Below are positions 8,263 through 15,680 of a stretch of 42,147 nucleotides of DNA, piece by piece. This DNA is from Nitrososphaera sp. UBA210 (lineage in GTDB: Archaea; Thermoproteota; Nitrososphaeria; Nitrososphaerales; Nitrososphaeraceae). How positions within the stretch are numbered: the stretch's first letter is position 1; every line of letters starts with the position of its first letter. The notes beneath the pieces were generated by a model. It saw only the letters and a list, made by a program, of their open reading frames with translations, was not told the DNA's origin and ran no database searches. The stretch spans positions 1-42,147 of the forward strand of contig DADA01000094.1 of assembly GCA_002494895.1 (NCBI GenBank), given 5' to 3'. The translations under genes and the position numbers were made by a program.

Positions 8263-8800
8263 TCTTTAATATCTCTATTTCCTTTTTCAACTCGCGCACT
8301 GATTTGCGCAGTTCGTGTATGTCTTTAAGCATCTCGTCGATCTCGCCCCTTGCCGGCAGGTTGAGAACCTTAAAGTTCTTTTCGGCGATGCCCTGCAGCG
8401 CCTTTGAGAAGTCAAGTTGAGAGCTGAAAACCTTTCCGTAAACAACGGAAAATTCTGAAGAAGCAAAAAGTTCGGTGAACGCGTCCTCAAAAGCCTCGAT
8501 GGCTCCGCGTCTGTAATTCTCAAAATCCTCTTTTGTGACAAGCTGCTTCGGGGCTTTGTCTGCGGTCCCCCTGGTTGCCTTGGCATATGCGGCAGTAACG
8601 AGGGCCCAGTAATTGTCATTGTGGGTCTTTAGGTCTGCCATTATCTTGCCCAGGTTTACAAAGTCGTTTGCATATGCACCAAAATCCTTCGAAAAAGCGT
8701 ACATCGGGCCTATCGTCGGCAGCTTCATGACGTTGGCCCAAAAATTATAGATCGCATCAGGAGAAAAGTTGGGTTGCGATTTGTTTTCGTTCTGCGTCAT
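8234..8800 (-). CDS. phaE: PHA synthase subunit PhaE
   Basis: 188 residues, ATG at 8800. The N-terminal part contains the YxFWxNVMKLP-type helix, and the C-terminus (about 150-185) is a strongly charged coiled coil (DIHELRKSVRELKKEIEIL), both typical of the non-catalytic PhaE subunit of class III synthases. Shorter than many bacterial PhaE proteins. It is the promoter-proximal gene of the phaE-phaC operon. An A/T-rich TATA-like element (GATAAAAAT, about 8816-8825, minus strand) gives an essentially leaderless transcript. The 284 bp between it and the tRNA hold no further gene; the AT-rich part (8850-8910) is probably promoter space. Confidence 0.85.
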   Translation of the reverse strand: MTQNENKSQPNFSPDAIYNFWANVMKLPTIGPMYAFSKDFGAYANDFVNLGKIMADLKTHNDNYWALVTAAYAKATRGTADKAPKQLVTKEDFENYRRGAIEAFEDAFTELFASSEFSVVYGKVFSSQLDFSKALQGIAEKNFKVLNLPARGEIDEMLKDIHELRKSVRELKKEIEILKNDQARRVAT

Positions 8801-9084
8801 GTATCATCGCTTTATTTTTATCAATCTACATTTCACCGTCTAGCTATTATAGTTTGTCGATATAGAAATTACACTATATTAACAGGCGTTATATAAGATA
8901 TACAATATGACCTGAAAATTCTGCATTCTTTCCTATCCGTAATATCAGAATAGAATCAGCCGCGCCGACGTTGATCAGGGGAAATATTCCCCATACTCAA
9001 ATAAACATTTTATAAAGGAAAGCATCGCCTTTTTGCTGCCATGCGAATTGCCTTTTGCCCGCGCAAAGGACGATTTACTAGAGC

Positions 9085-9174
9085 GGGCTCGTAGCTCAGC
9101 ATGGATAGAGCGCCTGCCTTCTAAGTTCTATTGGAGAGAGCCGGAAGTCGTGGGATCGAAGCCCACCGGGCCCG
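9085..9174 (+). tRNA. tRNA-Arg (anticodon TCT) with a 15-nt intron
   Basis: Acceptor stem 9085-9091 pairs with 9167-9173, discriminator G at 9174. D arm 9094-9111, anticodon loop starting 9118, anticodon TCT at 9120-9122, T arm 9150-9166. The anticodon 3' strand (9140-9144) only fits if 9124-9138 is removed, an intron at the canonical 37/38 position. The bulge-helix-bulge is visible: CTTC (9118-9121) pairs with GGAG (9133-9136), with 3-nt bulges TAA and AGA at the two cuts. Two oddities: a U29-C41 mismatch in the anticodon stem, and A instead of U at T-loop position 54 (loop ATCGAAG). CCA is not encoded. It reads AGA codons. A membrane-protein gene overlaps it antisense. Confidence 0.88.
9124..9138 (+). 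other. 15-nt archaeal tRNA intron (relaxed bulge-helix-bulge)
   Basis: Removing 9124-9138 restores the anticodon loop CTTCTAA. The central 4-bp helix is CTTC with GGAG (one G-U pair) and the intron hairpin loop is the 8 nt at 9125-9132. It should be cut by the tRNA splicing endonuclease. It also contains the stop codon (9128-9130) of the opposite-strand gene. Confidence 0.75.
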
Positions 9175-9742
9175 CCTTTGTTCCCATTAGCGCAAACAGG
9201 CCGCCTGCTCCGTACGCCACTGCGATCAGAATTCTGGAAAGCATGACGGCAATATCCTGAGCCGAAGAAAAGAGCGTGGTATCGATCGCGATTGCTGCAG
9301 GTATAGCGGCAAGTGAAATGACCGCGACTATCGACTGCTCGCGGTTGTCCTTCCCACTATACCTTCTGACCAACAAGTATGTTGACAGGTTTCCCAGTCC
9401 GATCCCAAGCAGTATAAGGTACTGGTAGAGTGAAGGGATGGCAGCAATTGCGACAAAAGGCCCTGCCCAGCACAGACCGTTCAGGATCTTGGCAGGACCC
9501 GACCATTTGATGCTGGTCTTCATCCTGCCCTTGATGGATGGTGCTACTCTTCGCAGAGTCGGAGCCGCTGCCCCAAAGACGGCACCAAAGCTTCCAATCC
9601 AGATAATTGCATAGTAGAAGAAAGGTGCGCCATTGAGATATGCCAGCTCGCTAACTATTGCGGCCGCCGCAACTGCTATCGATACGCATATGAAAAGAAG
9701 CCCAAAGGCACGCCGCGTCTCCAGCGCTGCGCTCTCCAACAA
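9128..9742 (-). CDS. Polytopic membrane protein of unknown function, C-terminus antisense to the tRNA
   Basis: 204 residues, about five or six transmembrane helices (for example FGLLFICVSIAVAAAAIV, YYAIIWIGSFGAVFGAA, YLILLGIGLGNL, IAVAYGAGGLFALMG). I recognise no family. The start is TTG at 9742; a GATTTAAATTA box (about 9763-9772) predicts a leaderless transcript there. The last 15 residues (AGPVGFDPTTSGSLQ) are encoded by the antisense strand of the tRNA 3' half, and the stop TAG falls in the tRNA intron. There is no earlier in-frame stop, so the overlap is real at sequence level. That tail is the peptide typically produced by reading tRNA T-arms backwards and probably has no evolved function. 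Confidence 0.6.
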   Translation of the reverse strand: MLESAALETRRAFGLLFICVSIAVAAAAIVSELAYLNGAPFFYYAIIWIGSFGAVFGAAAPTLRRVAPSIKGRMKTSIKWSGPAKILNGLCWAGPFVAIAAIPSLYQYLILLGIGLGNLSTYLLVRRYSGKDNREQSIVAVISLAAIPAAIAIDTTLFSSAQDIAVMLSRILIAVAYGAGGLFALMGTKAGPVGFDPTTSGSLQ

Positions 9743-9801
9743 AAAGGCGATCCTAGAGCAAGCTAATTTAAATCAAATCAAAAATGAAAAGTAGTACGGG
9801 A

Positions 9802-11925
9802 CTACTTTGGCTTGCCCTTTACCTTGGCCCACTTTGTCAGCGCGCCTGCCGCAGTCACCCATTCTATTACGGAAAAGTAGACAGGCACGTTCGCGTCTTC
9901 GATCCTTTCGGAAATCTTTTTGGTGAATGGCCCTCCCATGGCGCCCACAAGTATGGGTTTTTTCTTTTGCTTCTGCAAGTCTGCCAGCACATCGACTATG
10001 GTTTCTTCAAGAGGGTCGTCCTGGAACACGAACCAGGGCATAACGATGTCAACGTTCGGATCATCAAGGAATGCCTGCATCGCAAACCTATAGTCATCAG
10101 CGTTGGCCGAGCCGGTGATGTCACACGGATTGCCTATCACATAAGTTGCCGGGTAATGTTCCTTGAATGCCTTCTTTGTCTGCTCGCTTAGTTCGGCTAC
10201 TGAGAGTCCGAGTCTCTCAAAGTTGTCTATTGCAGCAATTATCGGTCCGGCACCGTTTGTAACCATTGCGACTCGGCCCCCCTTTGGAACGGGCTGCCAC
10301 GAAAGTGCCTTGAGCGATGCGGTCAATTCCTCATAGCTATCTACGGCAATTACGCCAGCCTGATCGAGGGCGCCCTTTACCACCCCGTATGAGCCTCCAA
10401 GGGACCCGGTATGGGACGCGGCCTGTTTTGCACCCCTGGCAGATCTGCCGTTTTTGAATACCACTATTGGCTTCTGCTTTTCTATCATGACTCTTTTTGC
10501 GGTGTTCATGAACTTGCGGCCGTCACCAAGCCCTTCGACGTATAGTCCAATCACTCCCGTCAGCGGATCTTCGGAGAGGTACCATATCATGTCGGCTTCA
10601 TCGACGTCAGACCTGTTGCCGTAGGATATCATCTTGCTCATGCCAAATGCATCCGCAGTCTCCATGAAGGCAATTCCCACCGTTCCGCTCTGCGACAGGA
10701 AGGCGACATTTCCGTTCTTTGGACGAATCATTCTTGCATGGCCCTGGAAAGCGCAGTCAAGTCTGTTCTGCCCGTTGAACATCCCGATGCAGTTTGGCCC
10801 GATAATCCTGATTCGCAGCTGCTTTGACAGATCCTTTACCTGGGCCTCTATGTCTGCTCGTTCGCCACCCAGTTCCTTCCCGCCGCCAGATATTACGACA
10901 AAGTTGTGTATGCCTTTCTTGGACGCAGACTTTAGGAGGTCCGGAACAAATTTCAAGTCCACCGTTACCACGACGATATCGACCTTGTCGGGGATATCCT
11001 CGACGCTCTTGTACGCCTTTACTCCCATTATCTCGGGGTAGCCCTTTGCGTTCACGGGGAATACTTTGCCCTTGTACTCGTGTTTTACCAGGCTCTCAAG
11101 AACCGAGTTGCCCACCTTGCCTGGCTCGGGCGAAGCTCCGATCAGCGCAACAGACTTTGCATTGAAAAAGAGGTCCATGAATTCAGAATCCGGCTGGGCC
11201 TTTGACAGTATTTCAAGGTCAGGCTTGTCCCGCAGGAGTATCTTGGCGTCAACAACTACATAGTCCTTCTCGTAGAAAATTACAGGGTTAAAGTCAATGC
11301 TTTCATAGTATGGTGCCATGTCGGTTCCAAACTTGCTGATGCTCACAAGCGCGTCGGCCAGCATGTCCATGTTCACAGGAGCCATGCCTCTAAAGCCCTT
11401 GAGGATCTGTTTGCCCTTCAGGTCCTCTATCATGCTGAGCGCGTCTTCCTTTGCTATCGGAAGAACTCTGAATGAAACGTCCTTGAACACCTCCGTGTAG
11501 ATGCCGCCTATTCCGGCCATAATGACGGGGCCGAACTGTGGATCGTTTTGCAGTCCGACGATGAGTTCTATTCCCCCAGGCGCGGCCATCCTTTCAAATA
11601 ATACTCCTTTGACATTGTACTTTTTTGACAGCCTGCCGTACATGTCGTCAAAAGTTTCCTTTGCCTGTGCCTCCGTTGTAATGCCAACTTTGACTCCCTT
11701 TACATCCGTCTTGTGCAGAATCTGAGGCGATACTATCTTGGCTACCAGAGGAAATCCAAGTTCTTTTGCCTTCTTTTCGGCTTCCGCCGCGCTCTTGACA
11801 AGAGCATATTTGGGCACCTTTACACCGTACTCCGTCAGAACCTGCTTGGCAAGCTCCTCTGTGATTACTTTTTCCTTGCTCGAATAAACGTCATTAAAGA
11901 TTTTCTGGACTTTCTCATTGGCCAT
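9802..11925 (-). CDS. ADP-forming acyl-CoA synthetase (acetyl-/hydroxyacyl-CoA type), fused beta-alpha
   Basis: 707 residues from the ATG at 11925. Domains in order: ATP-grasp (about 1-230), CoA-binding Rossmann domain (about 250-345, AKSVALIGASPEPGKVGNS), then two succinyl-CoA-ligase-like domains (about 370-690). The catalytic histidine candidate is His505 in AASHTGSLGG. The family converts an acid + CoA + ATP to acyl-CoA + ADP + Pi. In thaumarchaea, fused enzymes of this type activate 3-hydroxypropionate and 4-hydroxybutyrate in the carbon-fixation cycle; which of these, or acetate, is used here cannot be decided. An in-frame TTG at 11940 lies upstream of the transcript start predicted from the TATA box at 11956-11964, so ATG 11925 is preferred. 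It is monocistronic by appearance. Confidence 0.88.
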   Translation of the reverse strand: MANEKVQKIFNDVYSSKEKVITEELAKQVLTEYGVKVPKYALVKSAAEAEKKAKELGFPLVAKIVSPQILHKTDVKGVKVGITTEAQAKETFDDMYGRLSKKYNVKGVLFERMAAPGGIELIVGLQNDPQFGPVIMAGIGGIYTEVFKDVSFRVLPIAKEDALSMIEDLKGKQILKGFRGMAPVNMDMLADALVSISKFGTDMAPYYESIDFNPVIFYEKDYVVVDAKILLRDKPDLEILSKAQPDSEFMDLFFNAKSVALIGASPEPGKVGNSVLESLVKHEYKGKVFPVNAKGYPEIMGVKAYKSVEDIPDKVDIVVVTVDLKFVPDLLKSASKKGIHNFVVISGGGKELGGERADIEAQVKDLSKQLRIRIIGPNCIGMFNGQNRLDCAFQGHARMIRPKNGNVAFLSQSGTVGIAFMETADAFGMSKMISYGNRSDVDEADMIWYLSEDPLTGVIGLYVEGLGDGRKFMNTAKRVMIEKQKPIVVFKNGRSARGAKQAASHTGSLGGSYGVVKGALDQAGVIAVDSYEELTASLKALSWQPVPKGGRVAMVTNGAGPIIAAIDNFERLGLSVAELSEQTKKAFKEHYPATYVIGNPCDITGSANADDYRFAMQAFLDDPNVDIVMPWFVFQDDPLEETIVDVLADLQKQKKKPILVGAMGGPFTKKISERIEDANVPVYFSVIEWVTAAGALTKWAKVKGKPK

Positions 11926-11955
11926 GCTAAGTCTAGTCAAAAAGCTGTCAAGCTT

Positions 11956-11964
11956 CTTTTATAG
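11956..11964 (-). promoter_or_regulatory. TATA box of the acyl-CoA synthetase gene
   Basis: CTATAAAAG on the minus strand, a near-consensus archaeal TATA box. Its centre (11960) predicts a start of transcription near 11934 and a roughly 9-nt leader to the ATG at 11925. Confidence 0.6.
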
Positions 11965-12019
11965 TTTAGGTTCGCTTGCAAAAAACCGTCCACATGAAGG
12001 ACTAGTTGAGCTTAAGTTT

Positions 12020-12086
12020 GTTTATTAACGAATCTTGTTTAGAATCGAAGTCTGTTGTTTATTAACTTGCATAGTTGTTTAGAAAC
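12020..12086. repeat. Left array of four GTTTA(G/T)(A/T)AAC-like repeats
   Basis: Copies start at 12020 (GTTTATTAAC), 12037 (GTTTAGAATC), 12057 (GTTTATTAAC) and 12077 (GTTTAGAAAC). Spacing is 17, 20 and 20 bp. TTGTTTATTAAC occurs twice exactly. The last copy is a near-perfect dyad (TTGTTT-AG-AAACAA). It lies in a 358-bp gene-free stretch (11941-12298) between the acyl-CoA synthetase promoter and the secreted orphan gene. The rest of that stretch shows only a weak 5-bp hairpin followed by five T (12162-12182). Confidence 0.6.
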
Positions 12087-12298
12087 AATGCTTTCTGAAG
12101 TACCGTGACTAACTGCATAGGCGTCAATCGATGGCGTGAGCTCTTTCATAAAGATTGAACCCTCGTATCAAACGAGCTTTTTCTTATCATGACATCGGAG
12201 TGCGACCTATCGTCTGGGCTGTTCCACTTCTAGAACACCATGAATTTTTTCTCGTCGGTACCTAAAGCTCAAAAGCAACAGGGCAGAAGACTCTGATT

Positions 12299-12937
12299 AT
12301 GCGTGGCGGGCTCGCCATTCCAGTCGCTCTTGGCATCAGTCTTGGCATCCTTTTGATTACAATTTTCTTCCTGTTTCCGCGATCACATAACCCAGATGAT
12401 ACCACATTTGTTGAAATCGCACACGCAAACGCAACAGTAAGGGAAATCTTTCAGGGCAAGGAACAGATCGTCACGAGCAAGTATGAGGGGGTCATGTCAA
12501 TTCCAGATTACGAGTGTCATATCGGAAGGTGTGTTTCACTCGTTTTCTCGCCCGCAGGAGACCCTGAAAAGCAAACAGTTACTGTTTTTGTCAACAAGGA
12601 TACAATGACAGTGGCAGACATTAGGGGCTCAGAACACTATTTGATAATGAAGGCAACTGAATCTCCTGAAGGGAGGCTGTTCCTGTTAAAATTCCCCAAC
12701 ACCGATGTACACGCGGGTCTAGGGCACTGGCATCCAGACGTCACCTTTTCAGTCTCTAATTCATTATACAGTCTGAGCATGTTTGTCAACATGACCTATA
12801 CTGGAGAAGTCACCGGAATTTCAGCAAGGTGCGACGGACACTACGGCTCTGTGAAACAAATCACCAGCGACGTTATCACATACATCGAAGAAGGAAGTTG
12901 TGTTCCTGCACATCAGAAAATCGAGAGTCCAAGCTGA
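12299..12937 (+). CDS. Membrane-anchored or secreted protein of unknown function
   Basis: 212 residues. One N-terminal transmembrane helix or uncleaved signal anchor (about residues 5-27, IPVALGISLGILLITIFFLF) followed by a predicted beta-rich outside domain. Four cysteines (CHIGRC, RCDGHYG, GSCVP) could form two disulphides. I recognise no family. A TACCTAAAGC box around 12259-12268 would put the transcript start about 9 nt before the ATG. Its most striking feature is context: the gene is bracketed by two arrays of the same GTTT-NN-AAAC dyad at 20-bp spacing, suggesting dedicated regulation or a former mobile unit. Confidence 0.6.
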   Translation: MRGGLAIPVALGISLGILLITIFFLFPRSHNPDDTTFVEIAHANATVREIFQGKEQIVTSKYEGVMSIPDYECHIGRCVSLVFSPAGDPEKQTVTVFVNKDTMTVADIRGSEHYLIMKATESPEGRLFLLKFPNTDVHAGLGHWHPDVTFSVSNSLYSLSMFVNMTYTGEVTGISARCDGHYGSVKQITSDVITYIEEGSCVPAHQKIESPS

Positions 12938-12981
12938 AGGCTTCGGTGCCGTTATAGGTTCGAAAAGCAGACCCAACCGAT

Positions 12982-13031
12982 GTTTAGAAACTATGTCAAA
13001 TGTTTGGAAACTCGTTTGGACGTTTAGAAAC
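12982..13031. repeat. Right array of GTTT-NN-AAAC dyads at exact 20-bp spacing
   Basis: Copies start at 12982 (GTTTAGAAAC), 13002 (GTTTGGAAAC) and 13022 (GTTTAGAAAC), with a partial copy at 13014 (GTTTGGAC) and an inverted relative (TTTACTAAAC) at 13048-13057. Each full copy is itself a 4-bp dyad. The spacing is two helical turns. The same element is found on the other side of the 12299-12937 gene. Confidence 0.6.
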
Positions 13032-13122
13032 TAGGAGAGTGTTAGTCTTTACTAAACAAGGCCAGTTGAGCTAATAGTCTTGCTAGCATTCCGCCTGAGA
13101 CGCTCGCAGGTCTTGACGAGCT

Positions 13123-13809
13123 CTACCGTCTCTCTTTTATCAACCTTGAAAAATTGGAGTATAGGAGTGTGCACTCTTGTTCCAGCGCATTAATGTCGTC
13201 TGGTCTTGGAAGGATGTCGTCCATCCGCAGATCTTCACGTTCAAGATCGGCTCTATACTCCTGCATCCAGCGCTTTATCAGCGCCTCGTCTACTTCAAGG
13301 TGGAACTGGATACCAATTGCCGAGCCGACCCGGAATGCCTGTGGATAAAATTCCGATCGAGCAAGGACCGTCGCATCTGGAGGGAGGTCGTACGTGTCTC
13401 CGTGCCACTGGAACACTCTAACCCGACTGCCCAGCCCGCGGAATATATCGGAACTGCCGGCGGTGGTTAGCGAGACATCCTGCCATCCTATCTCTTTCTT
13501 CGGCCCCTTGTACACTCTTCCGCCCGCGGCCTGTGCTATCAGCTGCGAGCCAAGACATACGCCCAGCAAGGGTATTCGATTCTTGATCGCTTTCTTGATG
13601 AGGTCTTGTTCCTCCACCAGGTAGCTGTGATCCTCGTAAACTGCCATGGGTCCTCCCAATATGACTACACCAGCAAATCGTTCGACGTGGTCAGGAACCG
13701 CATCTTTTTGTGCATTGACCGATTCGATTGTAAACCCGTCGGCAAGGAACATCTTTTCCAGAGTCCCCAGAGTTTCACATTCAATATTCTGGACCGACAG
13801 TATCTTCAA
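13123..13809 (-). CDS. Class I glutamine amidotransferase (GuaA-like GATase1 domain)
   Basis: 228 residues, a stand-alone triad GATase. The nucleophile elbow is GVCLGSQ with Cys85, and GIQFHLEV supplies His170 and Glu172; the oxyanion glycine motif VVILGGPMAVYED is at about 48-60. Such domains release ammonia from glutamine for a partner enzyme, or act in glutamine/gamma-glutamyl hydrolysis. The closest described type is the GMP-synthase-like amidotransferase family; no partner synthetase is adjacent. A GGTAAATACA box (about 13832-13842 on the minus strand) predicts a leaderless transcript at 13809. It is divergent from the Toprim gene. Confidence 0.85.
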   Translation of the reverse strand: MKILSVQNIECETLGTLEKMFLADGFTIESVNAQKDAVPDHVERFAGVVILGGPMAVYEDHSYLVEEQDLIKKAIKNRIPLLGVCLGSQLIAQAAGGRVYKGPKKEIGWQDVSLTTAGSSDIFRGLGSRVRVFQWHGDTYDLPPDATVLARSEFYPQAFRVGSAIGIQFHLEVDEALIKRWMQEYRADLEREDLRMDDILPRPDDINALEQECTLLYSNFSRLIKERR

Positions 13810-13900
13810 GCGCAGCTAGCTTGGGCGTTTCAATGTATTTACCTTGCGCATTAAGAGCAAAAATGTTAAATCCTGAAGCTATGCATGTACAGCTGCGCCG

Positions 13901-14341
13901 ATGGGCTACCAATCGAGTTTTGACGATAAAACAGTCGAGCGCCTTAAGGGCTTTGTCGGTATGCTCAACGAAGAGTCCGAGAAGGGTTCCATCATAGTCG
14001 TTGAAGGAAAGCGCGATGCCTCCGCGCTGGCAAGCATCGGATTTTCAGGCAGGCCTGTAGTATTTCACAATTTCAAAGGAATCGCCGACTTTATAGACAC
14101 CCACGGCAGCGGGCACAAAAAGATGATCCTCCTGCTTGACATGGACAGGACCGGCAAATACATTACTAGCAGGCTGGTTTCGCAACTGCAATCCAGAAGG
14201 CGGAGCATAAGTCTCTTTTACAAAAAAGAGCTTGCCAGGATAACGAACGGTAGGGTGAGACACGTAGAAGACCTTGTGATCTTTGCGCCGCAGGTCTCGG
14301 GCGTCACAGGCACGCGAAAAGATCTCTACTTCTATACGTAA
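13901..14341 (+). CDS. Small Toprim-domain protein (UPF0292-like)
   Basis: 146 residues. The Toprim core is complete: Glu35 in IIVVEGKRDASAL and the DxD pair Asp80/Asp82 in ILLLDMDRTG. Toprim folds bind Mg2+ and catalyse phosphoryl transfer in primases, topoisomerases, OLD nucleases and RNase M5. Stand-alone archaeal copies of this length are conserved but poorly characterised; 5S rRNA or other RNA processing has been suggested by analogy to RNase M5. It sits 73 bp upstream of dnaG, another Toprim protein, in the same direction. A GTTAAATCC box at about 13865-13873 gives a leader of about 6 nt. Confidence 0.8.
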   Translation: MGYQSSFDDKTVERLKGFVGMLNEESEKGSIIVVEGKRDASALASIGFSGRPVVFHNFKGIADFIDTHGSGHKKMILLLDMDRTGKYITSRLVSQLQSRRRSISLFYKKELARITNGRVRHVEDLVIFAPQVSGVTGTRKDLYFYT

Positions 14342-14414
14342 TTTTTCAAACTTCACAAAGCACTTATATTCAAGCAAAGAAAAGTCTGTGATATAGTAGT
14401 AAAACTACGAGGTT

Positions 14415-15674
14415 ATGAAAGAATTGCCTAGCACAGGAATCGTGAAATATCACGTCAAGTTAAAATTTGAAGTTGATGGTTTGGTTGAGAAGGCCGATAT
14501 CATCGGTGCAATTTTTGGACAGACCGAAGGTCTTCTCGGCCCGGAGATGAATCTCAACGAACTGCAAAAAGTCTCCAAGGTCGGACGAATCGAAGTAAAT
14601 GTAGAAACAAAGGGTAGTGTCGCAAAGGGTGACGCCTTGATACCCATGAGTACGGACATCTCTACCGCGGCGCTTATCGCTGCGGCAATAGAGAGCATCG
14701 ACAAGGTCGGACCGTTTCAGGCCAAGTTCAACCTCATGGGCATCGACGACATTAGAGCTATAAAGAAGAAGGTGATAGTTGACCGCGCCAAGAAAATAGT
14801 GCAGGACTGGGCGACCAGAACCATAAGCGAGGGAGACGAGATGCTAAAAGATGTGTACGACGCAAGCAAGCCCGGCAAGCTGACGAGTTTCGGCAAGGCA
14901 CAACTCGCGTGCGGCACCGGAGTGTTCGAGTCCGACTGGATCATCCTGGTGGAAGGCAGGGCGGACGTTATCAACCTGCTTCGAGCCGGTTTTGATAATT
15001 CGATCGCTATTGAAGGCGCCAGAATAGACGAGACCGTGACAAAGCTCACGGATGGCAAGAAGGTCGTGGCCTTTCTGGACGGCGACAGGGCCGGTGACCT
15101 GATACTAAAAGAGCTTCAGGGAGTGGTAAAGATAGACAAAGTGCTTCGAGCTCCCCCGGGCAGAGAAGTCGAGGAATGCACTCCGCTGGAAATTTCAGAG
15201 ATTCTGAAGGACGCGGTGGCAGTTCTAGGAGAACCTACTTCCCAGCCCGTGCATCAGCCGGTGCATCAACCCGAGCGCAGACACACGCGCAGGTACGAGA
15301 GAGAGCCTCGTGACGAAATCCCGCAGCAGCGGCAGCAGATGGTGCAGCCATCAGAGGTGACCGCGCAGGACAAGCCCGAAATACTCACCGCAATCAGAGA
15401 CGTCTATCCCCAGATTAATGAGACTCTCGAGGCAATTGTGCTTGACGGCTCTATGAACCAGCTATTGAAGGTACCGGTTTCCGAGGTAATCAAGAGGCTG
15501 GACAGCGCCGAAGGCGCAAAGCTGCTCGTGCTCGACGGGATCGTGACCCAGAGGCTAGTTGACGCCGCTGACAAGGCCGGCATAGAGTACGTGATTGGGC
15601 ACCGCATGGCCGATCTCAAAAAACCAGCAGACGTAAGGGTAAGGACATTCGGCGACATCGGGATTAACAACTAG
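14415..15674 (+). CDS. dnaG: Archaeal DnaG-like primase / exosome-associated protein
   Basis: 419 residues. The N-terminal about 150 residues are the archaeal-specific domain (GIVKYHVKLKFEVDGLVEKADIIGAIFGQTEGLLG), followed by a Toprim domain with Glu180 (LVEGRADVINLL) and Asp222/Asp224 (AFLDGDRAGDLI). A low-complexity Gln/Pro/Arg linker (about 275-320) leads to a C-terminal domain. In archaea this protein is a component of the RNA exosome (binding A-rich RNA) and has primase activity in vitro. A TATA-like CTTATATTC (14361-14369) leaves a leader of about 24 nt. ribK follows after only 6 bp, so the two are probably one operon. Confidence 0.93.
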   Translation: MKELPSTGIVKYHVKLKFEVDGLVEKADIIGAIFGQTEGLLGPEMNLNELQKVSKVGRIEVNVETKGSVAKGDALIPMSTDISTAALIAAAIESIDKVGPFQAKFNLMGIDDIRAIKKKVIVDRAKKIVQDWATRTISEGDEMLKDVYDASKPGKLTSFGKAQLACGTGVFESDWIILVEGRADVINLLRAGFDNSIAIEGARIDETVTKLTDGKKVVAFLDGDRAGDLILKELQGVVKIDKVLRAPPGREVEECTPLEISEILKDAVAVLGEPTSQPVHQPVHQPERRHTRRYEREPRDEIPQQRQQMVQPSEVTAQDKPEILTAIRDVYPQINETLEAIVLDGSMNQLLKVPVSEVIKRLDSAEGAKLLVLDGIVTQRLVDAADKAGIEYVIGHRMADLKKPADVRVRTFGDIGINN

Positions 15675-15680
15675 AGGATA

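Noticed and set aside
9033..9260. Plus-strand open frame running through the tRNA-Arg
   Set aside because: It reads through the tRNA (peptide SSAWIERLP is the usual tRNA artefact) and has no other support.
12162..12182. Hairpin CTCGT/ACGAG followed by five T
   Set aside because: Only a 5-bp stem, and there is no upstream plus-strand gene for it to terminate.
12953..12965. GGTTCGAAAAG, resembling a tRNA T-arm
   Set aside because: No matching acceptor, D or anticodon arms around it.
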